Shown here in pieces: positions 25,000 to 33,486 of a stretch of DNA of 39,455 nt (position 1 is its first letter; each line of letters starts with the position of its first letter). Position numbers and translations under genes: made by a program. The notes beneath the pieces were generated by a model. The model did not search any database. It was not told the origin of the DNA and saw nothing but the letters and a program-made list of their open reading frames with translations. This DNA is from Bacteroidales bacterium. Its GTDB lineage: Bacteria; Bacteroidota; Bacteroidia; Bacteroidales; VadinHA17. The stretch is taken from assembly GCA_003141715.1 (NCBI GenBank), contig PLNF01000130.1, positions 1-39,455 of the forward strand. Direction: 5' to 3'.

Positions 25000-26107
25000 A
25001 CAATCTGATCATAATCTTCTTCCTGTAAAGGATCAACACTACGCCCCAGATAAGCAACATCTGAATAAATGCAAACATCAGGCTTCCATTAAGATTACCT
25101 GCGATTGGTACACAGATCTTAGAATATAACCAATCATAAAGATTTATTGTATTACCGCCCGAGGATATTTTAATAATCAACATTAGCCTGGTCCAGATTC
25201 CTGAAAGAAAATAGGCAAAAATAGCATTTGTACCAAATACCATGAAAAATGTTCCCCAGGTCTGGAATTTAAATACATCGGCTATCAGGTAGATAATTGC
25301 AAGAACACCCATGGCAATGCCTGCTGAATAGAGTACATATGAACTTGTCCATAAAGGCTTATTTATTGGGAAGATCATGTTCCATAAATAACCGAGTCCT
25401 GCAGCTGCAACACCAAACAATAGAAGTTTAAGTACAGTCTTTCCGCTGGCAGAGCCTTTTCCAAGCATTCCTCCTATAAAATAACCTATAACAACTGTAC
25501 CGATTGCAGGTAAAGTACTTAATAATCCTTCAGGTTCAAAAGGAATTCCAAATCCTTTATAAAGATGGTTCTTGCCAAGAATACCAAGGTCCGCTTTAAG
25601 CACAAAGTTCCCTCCCAGACTATAAGGATCAGCACCGCCGAAAAATACCAGTAAGCCCCAGTAAAGCAGCAATATAACTGCAACTACAATCCACAGGTAT
25701 TCCCGTCTGACTGACAGACAGATAATTGCACCCAGTCCATATGCAAGTGCAATTCGTTGCAGAACACCCATTATTCTTAGAGTGGAATAATCTCTGCCAA
25801 AGTATGGAAAGATATTAAGGAACAGGCCGATAGCAAAAATAGCCGCCATTCGCCTGAAAATTCTGAACAGGGAACTTCCATTGAATTCGCCTCCGTATTT
25901 TTTAAGAGAGTACCAGGTTGACATTCCAACAATGAAAAGGAAGAACGGGAAAACAAGATCTGTCGGCGTACACCCGTTCCATTTTGAATGTTCCAAAGGA
26001 GAATAAACATATTGCCAGCTCCCGGGAGTATTGACTATTATCATAAATGCTAATGTCAAACCCCTGAAAATATCGAGAGAGACTAACCTGCCACTACTTT
26101 TTGCCAT
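24998..26107 (-). CDS. COG4299/DUF5009 multi-pass membrane protein (NagX / heparan-alpha-glucosaminide acetyltransferase-like)
   Basis: From MAKSSGRLVSLDIFRGLTL the protein is about 369 aa with roughly ten hydrophobic helices and the family segment HSKWNGCTPTDLVFPFFLFIVG. Relatives are annotated as HGSNAT-like acyltransferases or NagX; some have been proposed to act in amino-sugar transport, including (from memory) a MurNAc transporter in Tannerella. An in-frame ATG at 26251 adds ~48 residues, but these (QITQISADIYLKSAKICD) merely translate a CGCAGAT repeat and precede a better start, so 26107 is preferred. It is first in the unit with the AmgK- and MurU-like genes and diverges from the NagZ fusion. 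Confidence 0.78.
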   Translation of the reverse strand: MAKSSGRLVSLDIFRGLTLAFMIIVNTPGSWQYVYSPLEHSKWNGCTPTDLVFPFFLFIVGMSTWYSLKKYGGEFNGSSLFRIFRRMAAIFAIGLFLNIFPYFGRDYSTLRIMGVLQRIALAYGLGAIICLSVRREYLWIVVAVILLLYWGLLVFFGGADPYSLGGNFVLKADLGILGKNHLYKGFGIPFEPEGLLSTLPAIGTVVIGYFIGGMLGKGSASGKTVLKLLLFGVAAAGLGYLWNMIFPINKPLWTSSYVLYSAGIAMGVLAIIYLIADVFKFQTWGTFFMVFGTNAIFAYFLSGIWTRLMLIIKISSGGNTINLYDWLYSKICVPIAGNLNGSLMFAFIQMLLIWGVVLILYRKKIMIRL

Positions 26108-26161
26108 AAATGAAGCCAGATAATATTTGGTAAAAATAATAATTAAAGCCGATAATAATTG

Positions 26162-26234
26162 TTTCCCGCTGATATCGCAGATTTTCGCAGATTTAAGATA
26201 AATATCTGCGCTTATCTGCGTAATCTGCGGGAAA
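26162..26234. repeat. Decamer-period hairpin element (CGCAGAT / ATCTGCG)
   Basis: Three nested perfect stems: TTTCCCGC (26162-26169) with GCGGGAAA (26227-26234), CGCAGAT (26176-26182) with ATCTGCG (26214-26220), and CGCAGAT (26186-26192) with ATCTGCG (26204-26210). The internal loops are symmetrical (6/6 and 3/3 nt) around an 11-nt apex. It lies in the divergent region upstream of both the DUF5009 gene and the NagZ fusion gene. Confidence 0.8.
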
Positions 26235-26263
26235 AGTACTCTTATTTTCATCTATAAAAATGT

Positions 26264-26271
26264 TACTTTTG
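26264..26271 (+). promoter_or_regulatory. Candidate -7 element for the NagZ fusion (TACTTTTG)
   Basis: TACTTTTG matches TAnnTTTG and predicts a transcript start near 26278, about 50 nt before the ATG at 26327. The same octamer lies before the TPR gene at 6557. Confidence 0.5.
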
Positions 26272-26326
26272 AGATGATTCAATATTCCATATTTTCTATT
26301 CATTCGCTTTTAAAATACACATCAAC

Positions 26327-29290
26327 ATGAATTTAATAAAATCAACAAAGTCTTTTATTCTGGTTTCAATTGCATTATTATCAGTAAATAAAATTTCCGG
26401 GCAACAGTCCGATCCTCCTTTCTTAAAATACATGAACCATCCATGGGTAGATTCGGTCATGAAGACCCTTACAATTGACCAGCAGATTGCTCAATGCATC
26501 TGGATCGCAGGTTATTCCAACAGGGATGTTTCTCATGAAGTTGAAGTAAGTGATATCATTAGAAAATATGGAGTCGGTGGTATTGTTTTTTTCCAGGGAA
26601 CAGCTGCAAAACAGGCAGAACTAACCAATTATTACCAGAAGATTTCAAAAGTACCACTACTCATATCCCTTGATGCCGAATGGGGAGTCGGTATGAGGAT
26701 TGAAAATGTTGATAAGTTTCCTTATCAGATGACACTGGGCGCAATAAAGAATGATTCACTCATATATCAGTTTGGCAAAGCAGTCGCATTGCAGTTCAAA
26801 CGACTCGGAATTCAGGTCAACTTCGCTCCTGTCCTCGATATTAATGTTAACGCTCAAAACCCTGTTATAAACTACAGATCATTTGGTGAAAACAGGGAAA
26901 AGGTTACAGAGAAAAGCATAATGTACATGAAAGGAATGCAGGATAATGGAATTTTAGCGACAGGAAAACATTTTCCGGGCCATGGTGATACAAATGTTGA
27001 TTCACACCTTGACTTACCATTGATAACTCACTCCCGGGCAAGATTAGATAGTGTTGAACTATACCCCTTCCGAAAACTGATCGGAGAAGGAATTGGAAGT
27101 ATAATGGTTGCGCACCTTAATCTGCCATCGCTCGACACAACAACTGGTCTTCCCTCTACCCTTTCTCATGTAATTATTAATGATCTTCTGAAAAATGAGC
27201 TGGGATTCAGAGGATTAGTGGTTACCGATGCAATGATTATGAAGGCGGTGACAAAATATTTCAAGCCCGGAGAGGCTGATGCCAAAGCTCTTGAAGCCGG
27301 AAACGATGTAGCCGAGTTTGTTACGGATGTTGAAGCTACAATCAGGGAAACAAAGAACTATATCTTCCAGAAAAAACTTACTACTGACGATATAGCCCTG
27401 AAGTGCAGGAAATTGCTTGCACTCAAATACTGGTCGGGTCTAAATAAACCACTTATTATAAACAAAGATAACATTGACCAGGAGTTATCTCCGATGATTT
27501 CCAAAGCATTAATTCGCGAACTATATGCAAATGCTTTAACTGTTCTGAACAATAATCAGAATATCATTCCGGTCAAAAATCTGGAGAATATAAAGATTGC
27601 TACAATTGCAATTAACAGAAACAATCTCTCATCGTTTCAGAAAAGAATTTCAGAATATTATCCTCCTGATCACTTTTTCATTGATCCTTCAGATACTGCC
27701 GCATCTCGTATCCTTTTAAAAAAACTTTCAGGGTACGATTTGGTAATTGCCGGAGTTTTTGATCTGGATCAAAGACCTAATATGGGATTCGGAATAAAAC
27801 CGACTCTGAGTGCTTTCCTTGAAAAACTGATTTCAAATAATAAAACAATTATAACCTGGTTTGGTAACCCTTACGGAATTGATAAAGTAAAAACTCTTCA
27901 GAATGCAAACGGGCTCATCCTGGCATATCAGGAGAATGAATACACAGAGGATCTTTCAGCCCAGCTCATTTTCGGAGGCATCGGTGCAAAAGGTATCCTT
28001 CCTGTTACAATAAATAATAAATGGCCTGCAGATTATGGGATTATGACTCCGGGTAATTTAAGACTGCAATATGGGATCCCGGAGAGCGTAGGCATGTCGT
28101 CAGAAATCCTAAATACTAAAATAGATTCTATCGTAAATGCCGGCCTTAAAGCAAAAGCATACCCGGGCTGTGTAGTTATGGCTGCCAGAAAAGGAGTTGT
28201 TGTATTTCAGAAAACCTATGGTTATCAGACATATGACGACCGGACAGCTGTAAGGGAAGATGATCTGTACGATCTGGCATCAGTTACTAAGATTTCTTCA
28301 ACACTGGCCGGATTAATGCTCCTCAACACTGAAGGAAAGTTCTCACCTGATAAGACTTTGGGCTTTTATCTCCCCGATTTCAAAAAAACCAACAAGGGGA
28401 ATATTGGTATGAGAGATTTCCTGACTCATCAGGCCGGGTTAACCCCTTTTATACCATTCTGGAAAGAAACAATTAAAAAAAATGGAAAGTTCCGACCTCG
28501 TACCTTTAGTTATAAATATGAAAAAAAATATCCTCTTGAGGTGGCTCAGGGTCTTTATATCAATAAGAATTACAGGAAGAAGATGTTTAATGAGATAAAG
28601 AAGAGCCCTCTTGGTGAAAAAAAATATGTCTATTCAGATCTTACGTTCATTATTGCTCCTGAAATAATTGAAAGATTAACAGGACAGAAATGGTACGATT
28701 TTGTGACAGACAGCATTTATAAGAAAATCGGTGCCGTTGAAATGGGATTTAATCCTTATAAAAGATTTCCGATGAGCAGGATCGTCCCAACAGAATATGA
28801 TTCTCTTTTCAGAAAACAGCTTTTACAAGGAACTGTTCATGATGAAGGCGCCGCCATGTTAGGTGGAATATCAGGTCATGCAGGCTTATTTTCAAATGCC
28901 AATGATCTGATGAAGCTGATGGAGCTCTACCGGAGGATGGGGGAATACGGCGGGCAACAACTCATAGGCAGGAATGTGATGGAAGAATACACCAGAGTGC
29001 AATTTCCGGAGAATAATAACCGCCGTGGACTGGGATTTGATAAACCTCTTCTGAATAATTCCCAGCTCTCACAAAAAGATTCATATCCCTCAAAAAGCGC
29101 ATCACCGGCAAGTTTTGGCCATTCAGGCTATACCGGAACTTTTGTCTGGGTAGATCCTGTGTCTGAAATTTCCTATGTATTCCTCTGTAACAGAGTATAT
29201 CCAACAAGAAGAAACGAAGAGTTATATAATATGAATATAAGATCGGAGATACTGCAGGCGATTTATGATTCGATAAAAAAATCTAATTAG
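26327..29290 (+). CDS. Secreted NagZ-type GH3 beta-N-acetylglucosaminidase fused to an AmiE-like serine hydrolase
   Basis: A 987-aa two-domain enzyme with an N-terminal signal peptide (cleavage near SGQQ, residue 25). Residues ~40-390 are a GH3 NagZ domain: KHFPGHGDTNVDSH (214-227) holds the Asp225/His227 acid-base dyad, and VVTDAMIM gives nucleophile Asp301. A second alpha/beta region follows (~390-575). Residues ~585-985 have the class C beta-lactamase fold: LASVTK (SxxK), YVYSD (Yxx) and GHSGYTG (HxG in place of KTG). In Bacillus subtilis separate nagZ and amiE genes cut GlcNAc-MurNAc and MurNAc-L-Ala bonds, so this fusion could do both in the periplasm. The pairing with AmgK/MurU-like genes across the divergent promoter supports wall salvage; true beta-lactamase activity is unlikely. 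Confidence 0.88.
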   Translation: MNLIKSTKSFILVSIALLSVNKISGQQSDPPFLKYMNHPWVDSVMKTLTIDQQIAQCIWIAGYSNRDVSHEVEVSDIIRKYGVGGIVFFQGTAAKQAELTNYYQKISKVPLLISLDAEWGVGMRIENVDKFPYQMTLGAIKNDSLIYQFGKAVALQFKRLGIQVNFAPVLDINVNAQNPVINYRSFGENREKVTEKSIMYMKGMQDNGILATGKHFPGHGDTNVDSHLDLPLITHSRARLDSVELYPFRKLIGEGIGSIMVAHLNLPSLDTTTGLPSTLSHVIINDLLKNELGFRGLVVTDAMIMKAVTKYFKPGEADAKALEAGNDVAEFVTDVEATIRETKNYIFQKKLTTDDIALKCRKLLALKYWSGLNKPLIINKDNIDQELSPMISKALIRELYANALTVLNNNQNIIPVKNLENIKIATIAINRNNLSSFQKRISEYYPPDHFFIDPSDTAASRILLKKLSGYDLVIAGVFDLDQRPNMGFGIKPTLSAFLEKLISNNKTIITWFGNPYGIDKVKTLQNANGLILAYQENEYTEDLSAQLIFGGIGAKGILPVTINNKWPADYGIMTPGNLRLQYGIPESVGMSSEILNTKIDSIVNAGLKAKAYPGCVVMAARKGVVVFQKTYGYQTYDDRTAVREDDLYDLASVTKISSTLAGLMLLNTEGKFSPDKTLGFYLPDFKKTNKGNIGMRDFLTHQAGLTPFIPFWKETIKKNGKFRPRTFSYKYEKKYPLEVAQGLYINKNYRKKMFNEIKKSPLGEKKYVYSDLTFIIAPEIIERLTGQKWYDFVTDSIYKKIGAVEMGFNPYKRFPMSRIVPTEYDSLFRKQLLQGTVHDEGAAMLGGISGHAGLFSNANDLMKLMELYRRMGEYGGQQLIGRNVMEEYTRVQFPENNNRRGLGFDKPLLNNSQLSQKDSYPSKSASPASFGHSGYTGTFVWVDPVSEISYVFLCNRVYPTRRNEELYNMNIRSEILQAIYDSIKKSN

Positions 29291-29293
29291 TTT

Positions 29294-29349
29294 CGTGAGT
29301 CGTGCGTCGTGTGCCTTAAGTCGTATGTCGTGATTCGTGTGCCGTATGT
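29294..29349. repeat. Heptamer word tract (CGTRTGT) at a convergent border
   Basis: Eight consecutive 7-nt words (for example CGTGAGT, CGTGCGT, CGTGTGC, CGTATGT) fill nearly the whole gap between the convergent NagZ-fusion and tolC-like genes. The 7-nt phase is unbroken while the word varies. Confidence 0.75.
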
Positions 29350-29362
29350 CAATTTCTTAATT

Positions 29363-30862
29363 TCATTTCTCAATCATAGAAACATTCTTTTCAAAATCGA
29401 AAAAGGTCTTTCGCATTACATCCGATAACAGAAGTTTATAATTAATAAATGAATCAAGTCGTGATAAATAGGCATTGTTTAATCTTTCACGTTCCAGTGC
29501 CATTGCCTGACTGTCAATATCGCCATTGGCATATCGCTGACGTGATATTTCGAAGCTTTTTTCTGCAACGATAACGTTTTTCTCAAGAAGTTGTAATCGC
29601 CTCAGGCTGCTTTGCAACTGACTTACTGTTGTGCGGATATCCCGTTCTATTGAGACTTTCTCTGCATCCAGCTGGATTTTGTTTTGTGTCAGAGTTGCCT
29701 GAGCACTGTGCACCTTAGCCTTGTTCTCCCCCCAATCTATTATTGGAATATTCACGGTGAGACCGACTCCAAAACTCCCGCGCCTGTTAATAAGATTCTG
29801 CCAGGTATTATCTATCGAGCTCTCTATCGGGATTGCCAATTGGCTCTTATCAACGCCAATAAAGTTATAATTCAACAATATATTTCCGTTAATCCTTCCA
29901 TCAGCCTGGGTCTTCTTTATTTCCATCTCTGACAATTCAATCTGAATTTCGTTTTCTTTAAGTTCAAGACGGTTTTCCAGAGCCAGTGCAACAGCCTTTT
30001 CAACATCCACATTTACCTTGTTATAACCTAAGTCGCTTTTAATTACAACACTGTCGTTCAGGTTTATGCCTAATCTCTCTTTAAAAAGAGCGTTTTGTGC
30101 AACATAATCTACTTTTGCAATGTCGTAATTATTTATAGCTTCGCTTAAATCAACTTCCATCTGGAGAGCCTCAACTTCACGGATTAATCCTGCTTTAAAT
30201 TTGTTCTGAGCAATATTGTAAGCTTCCTGTTGTTTATTAAAACTCATCTCGGCAATGTTCATCCTTTCATGAAAAGATAAAAGGGTAAAGAAAGTCTGAC
30301 TTATGTCGTAAACCAGGTCAAGCTCTGCTCTTTTTAATTGCTTCAACGAAAGGTCATATGCAAGTTTTGCCTGTTTATACCCCAACTGTAACTTATTATA
30401 ACCAAAGAAAGCTGCAATAGGCTGTTGCAGTCCGATACTGGAAGAAATCTGTGCATTCCGGTCATGAGCATAGTAATCAGCAAAACTTTGAATTCCGGAA
30501 GTAATATACAGAAAACCATCAGTAGGCAACGGCTGGTTGATTGTCAGAGTGCTGCTTAACTGGTTCTGACGTACCGGGTAAAAACTAATCCCGGCACTAT
30601 CCTGAAACTGATTTACTGTTTCAGTGTATTGTGGTATTATAAGGTCCATATTCACATGGGTTTTGAAACTGCTTGTAACAGCTTTAAGATCGAAGGATGC
30701 TTTCTTCAGACTTTGCTGCAATATGAGCATGGTTTTACTTCTCTCTTTGGCTAATTCGATACTCGATTCCAGATCAAGATTGTAAATCTGTTGCGCCCAA
30801 ATAACCGTTGCTGTAAAAAATGAGAATAATAAAATTGAAATTGATTTTTGTAAGAAATTCAT
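29363..30862 (-). CDS. TolC-family outer membrane efflux protein
   Basis: The 499-aa protein begins with a Sec signal (ISILLFSFFTATVIWAQQ) and shows the duplicated outer-membrane-efflux pattern of long heptad-rich helices and short beta segments: LDLVYDISQTFFTLLSF, NKFKAGLIREVEALQMEVDL, later VNIPIIDWGENKAKVHSAQATL and RQRYANGDIDSQAMALERERL. TolC proteins form the outer-membrane exit duct of tripartite pumps. It is the last gene of the minus-strand operon, 53 nt after the MacB-type permease. Which substrates pass is unknown. Confidence 0.9.
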   Translation of the reverse strand: MNFLQKSISILLFSFFTATVIWAQQIYNLDLESSIELAKERSKTMLILQQSLKKASFDLKAVTSSFKTHVNMDLIIPQYTETVNQFQDSAGISFYPVRQNQLSSTLTINQPLPTDGFLYITSGIQSFADYYAHDRNAQISSSIGLQQPIAAFFGYNKLQLGYKQAKLAYDLSLKQLKRAELDLVYDISQTFFTLLSFHERMNIAEMSFNKQQEAYNIAQNKFKAGLIREVEALQMEVDLSEAINNYDIAKVDYVAQNALFKERLGINLNDSVVIKSDLGYNKVNVDVEKAVALALENRLELKENEIQIELSEMEIKKTQADGRINGNILLNYNFIGVDKSQLAIPIESSIDNTWQNLINRRGSFGVGLTVNIPIIDWGENKAKVHSAQATLTQNKIQLDAEKVSIERDIRTTVSQLQSSLRRLQLLEKNVIVAEKSFEISRQRYANGDIDSQAMALERERLNNAYLSRLDSFINYKLLLSDVMRKTFFDFEKNVSMIEK

Positions 30863-30915
30863 CTGAATATCTTTTATTGATGGTTAATAGATTTCTGGTT
30901 CCTGCATCATATGCT

Positions 30916-32154
30916 CTATTCATGACGGATTGACTCAATTGGCTTAAGGTTTGCAGCATTTTTTGCTGGAAGGTATCCGAATGTGATACCCACAAGTACC
31001 GAAAAGCCAAAGGCAATGATTATTGAATAAAAGGTGATGCTAGTTTTGACATCTGTGGCAAGTGATATTCCGAGCGACAGAGAAATTCCCAGGATTACTC
31101 CTATAATACCTCCTGAAATGCTCAGAACAACAGCTTCAGTTATAAACTGGCTCATAATATCCGACTTCCGGCCACCAATTGCCCTGCGGATGCCTATCTC
31201 ATTCGTCCTTTCTAAAACCGAAGCAAGCATTATATTCATAATACCTATACCACCAACTATCAGAGAAATAGCTGCAATCGATGCCAGCAGTAGGTTATAG
31301 ATCCTTCGCTCCTTTTCCTCCTGTTTTAATAATTCATAAGGAACAATTATGCTGAAATCGTCGTTGCTGAAATGCCGCCGCATCAGTATGCTTCTGATAA
31401 CTGCAGCTGACTCCACGAGCCGGTCAGATTTATCAAGCTTGACAGTAAGCTGTTTTACCTCACTGGAGAACTGATTATCCCTGGGGATTCGCTTGCTGAA
31501 GGTTGACAAAGGAATATAAACATCATTGTTCAGGTCGCGTGCAGCCAGTTCGCCTACTGTTTCGGTAAAAAGTGCTTTGTTTTGCATTACGCCAATAACT
31601 TCAAACCACTGATCACCTAATTTTACATTTTGTGAAATCGGATTATCATATCCAAAAAGTGATCGGGCAATAGCAGATCCAAGAATACAAACTTTAAGCT
31701 GCCGCTGATAATGATCTTCAGTTAAAAACTGACCTTTATCAGTCTGATAATTAAGTATTTTCAGGATTGATGGTGTTATTCCAATGACTGTGGCTTTAGA
31801 TGATTTATCAGCATATTTTGCGTCCATTTTTGCCTCAGCCTGAGGAGCAACATCTGAAACGCCGGGAACAATGTCACGAATTACTTCGGCGTCCTTTAAT
31901 GACAGCCCCTGTGAAAATTTCATTCTCACCGCTTCAAGCTCAGGATCGGTCAAATCTTTATCACGAACAATAATATTGTTTATACCAAGATCCTTGTATT
32001 TTGAGATGGCTTGTTTTTTAGCTCCTTCCCCGATAGAAACCATTGCGATAACTGATGCAGTACCAAAAATGATCCCAAGCATTGTAAGAAAAGAACGGAA
32101 TTTATGGTCTATCAAGCCTATCCGGGCAATGTTTAAATTTTCTGCATAATGCAT
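30916..32154 (-). CDS. MacB-type ABC transporter permease (FtsX domain), no ATPase domain
   Basis: The 412-aa protein has a first helix (SFLTMLGIIFGTASVIAMVSIG), a large periplasmic MacB_PCD-like domain with KLTVKLDKSD-type strands, and three C-terminal helices beginning LLLASIAAISLIVGGIGIMNIMLASVLERTNEIGIRRAIG, the FtsX/MacB hallmark. MacB itself carries an N-terminal nucleotide-binding domain; here none is present, and no separate ATPase gene is in the operon or window, so the pump must borrow one encoded elsewhere. It follows the third adaptor gene after three bases, indicating tight coupling. Confidence 0.9.
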   Translation of the reverse strand: MHYAENLNIARIGLIDHKFRSFLTMLGIIFGTASVIAMVSIGEGAKKQAISKYKDLGINNIIVRDKDLTDPELEAVRMKFSQGLSLKDAEVIRDIVPGVSDVAPQAEAKMDAKYADKSSKATVIGITPSILKILNYQTDKGQFLTEDHYQRQLKVCILGSAIARSLFGYDNPISQNVKLGDQWFEVIGVMQNKALFTETVGELAARDLNNDVYIPLSTFSKRIPRDNQFSSEVKQLTVKLDKSDRLVESAAVIRSILMRRHFSNDDFSIIVPYELLKQEEKERRIYNLLLASIAAISLIVGGIGIMNIMLASVLERTNEIGIRRAIGGRKSDIMSQFITEAVVLSISGGIIGVILGISLSLGISLATDVKTSITFYSIIIAFGFSVLVGITFGYLPAKNAANLKPIESIRHE

Positions 32155-32157
32155 AAC

Positions 32158-33432
32158 TTAAAGATTTTTTGAATTTAAGACATCATTAAAAGGTATAAGT
32201 CTTTGACCGGGTTTCACTTCACCTGTTATGATGGTATGATTAATATTTGCGGCACCAGCCTGCACTTCAACCTTACGTACTGACCTACCTCTTTTAAGAA
32301 AGATATAAGAGTGTCCTGGTTCTTTCAACAGGCAATTATTAGGTACAAACATATTTTTCTCTGATTCATAAAGAATATACTCGCAATTAACTGTCATGCC
32401 CGGCTTAAGACGAAGATCAGATCCATCAATTTCAACGACTATATTAAAGACTTTTTCTTTGTCACGTGGCACACATATTTTACTGATGTCTTTTATACTT
32501 CCGCTAAAAGGTACAGAAGGCAGGGCATCAAGCCTGACAATAACCTTCATTCCCTTATGAACTCTTTTTACATCAGATTCATTTATATAAGTTTTTGCTT
32601 CCATTCTGGAAACATCAGGAATACTGGCAAGTATCTGGCCCTGATAAGGAGTATCGCCTACTTTCCACATCTGGGGGTTATCGGTCCACTCATTAACTGC
32701 AACCTGAAATATACCGTCAAGCGGAGACCGCAGAAGAAACAGTTTCAGGGCTTCTTTTGCATTATTCAGCTCATTTTGACGTTGCACTACTTTGATTCTC
32801 TGAATATGCCGGTCAAAATCATCAAGTTTCGGTTTGAGGTCAAGATTACGCTTTACCTTATTAAGTTGTATAGTCGCTTGTTGAAACTCAAGCTCTTTAA
32901 TTCTTTTTTTGACATCAGTATCGAACTTGCTTCTATCTACTTCAAGCTTTTTAAGATCAAATGCAGCCTGTTCACTTTTCAGCTGGGCACTAAGTTCCTG
33001 GATATTATTTTCACTCTGTACCACTTGTTTTTTTGCATCTGCCAGCTCGTTTTCAAGCATATCTTCCCTTTCAATAATGAACTTATAAACAGATGCAGCA
33101 TCCAATTTGATAATAGAGTCGCCTTTTTCGACAATTTTACCATGGTCTGCCAAACCGATTATTTTAAACTGGTAGCCATACTGCCAGTCAATATCAGGCA
33201 TTGAAATAAAAGATGCCTTTACTGCTTCAAGTTCACCTGTCTGAATAATTGACTGCTTGAATGACCCGGTCATGACCGTGAAAACTTCGTGTGTGCCTTT
33301 ATTACAGGAAACTGACAAAGAGATCAATAACAGAAATAAAATGAATTTTGTCTGGCAATTTAAAAACCGGGAAATCAGAAATAATCTTTTTCTTATATTC
33401 GTTCTGTTCTTACCAATCTTTTGAGAGAGCAT
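32158..33432 (-). CDS. HlyD/MacA-type periplasmic adaptor lipoprotein (third of three)
   Basis: The 424-aa membrane-fusion protein has a lipoprotein signal (LLLISLSVSC) after an unusually long basic N terminus (~40 residues to the Cys), so the true start may be downstream or a non-ATG codon. A lipoyl-like half (KIIGLADHGKIVEKGDSIIK) is followed by a helical hairpin (about 110-220) and the returning block SPLDGIFQVAVNEW. A beta-barrel block (YINESDVKRVHKGMKVIVRL) and C-terminal KVEVQAGAANINHTIITGEV complete the fold. It is clearly paralogous to the two upstream adaptors. It directly precedes the permease. Confidence 0.88.
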   Translation of the reverse strand: MLSQKIGKNRTNIRKRLFLISRFLNCQTKFILFLLLISLSVSCNKGTHEVFTVMTGSFKQSIIQTGELEAVKASFISMPDIDWQYGYQFKIIGLADHGKIVEKGDSIIKLDAASVYKFIIEREDMLENELADAKKQVVQSENNIQELSAQLKSEQAAFDLKKLEVDRSKFDTDVKKRIKELEFQQATIQLNKVKRNLDLKPKLDDFDRHIQRIKVVQRQNELNNAKEALKLFLLRSPLDGIFQVAVNEWTDNPQMWKVGDTPYQGQILASIPDVSRMEAKTYINESDVKRVHKGMKVIVRLDALPSVPFSGSIKDISKICVPRDKEKVFNIVVEIDGSDLRLKPGMTVNCEYILYESEKNMFVPNNCLLKEPGHSYIFLKRGRSVRKVEVQAGAANINHTIITGEVKPGQRLIPFNDVLNSKNL

Positions 33433-33486
33433 TAGGAGAATATTTGTATTTAAAATGAAGGATAATTTAGCTTAACCGGAGGATTA

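Noticed and set aside
26327-29290. Beta-lactamase antibiotic-resistance gene
   Set aside because: The beta-lactamase-fold domain is fused to NagZ and linked to wall-salvage genes, and the KTG motif is HSG, pointing to an AmiE/esterase-type hydrolase.
32557-33204. 215-aa plus-strand ORF antisense to the third adaptor gene
   Set aside because: It is the mirror of a well-supported HlyD-type coding sequence; the low-complexity Phe/Ile/Leu composition is what antisense of Lys/Glu-rich coiled coil gives.
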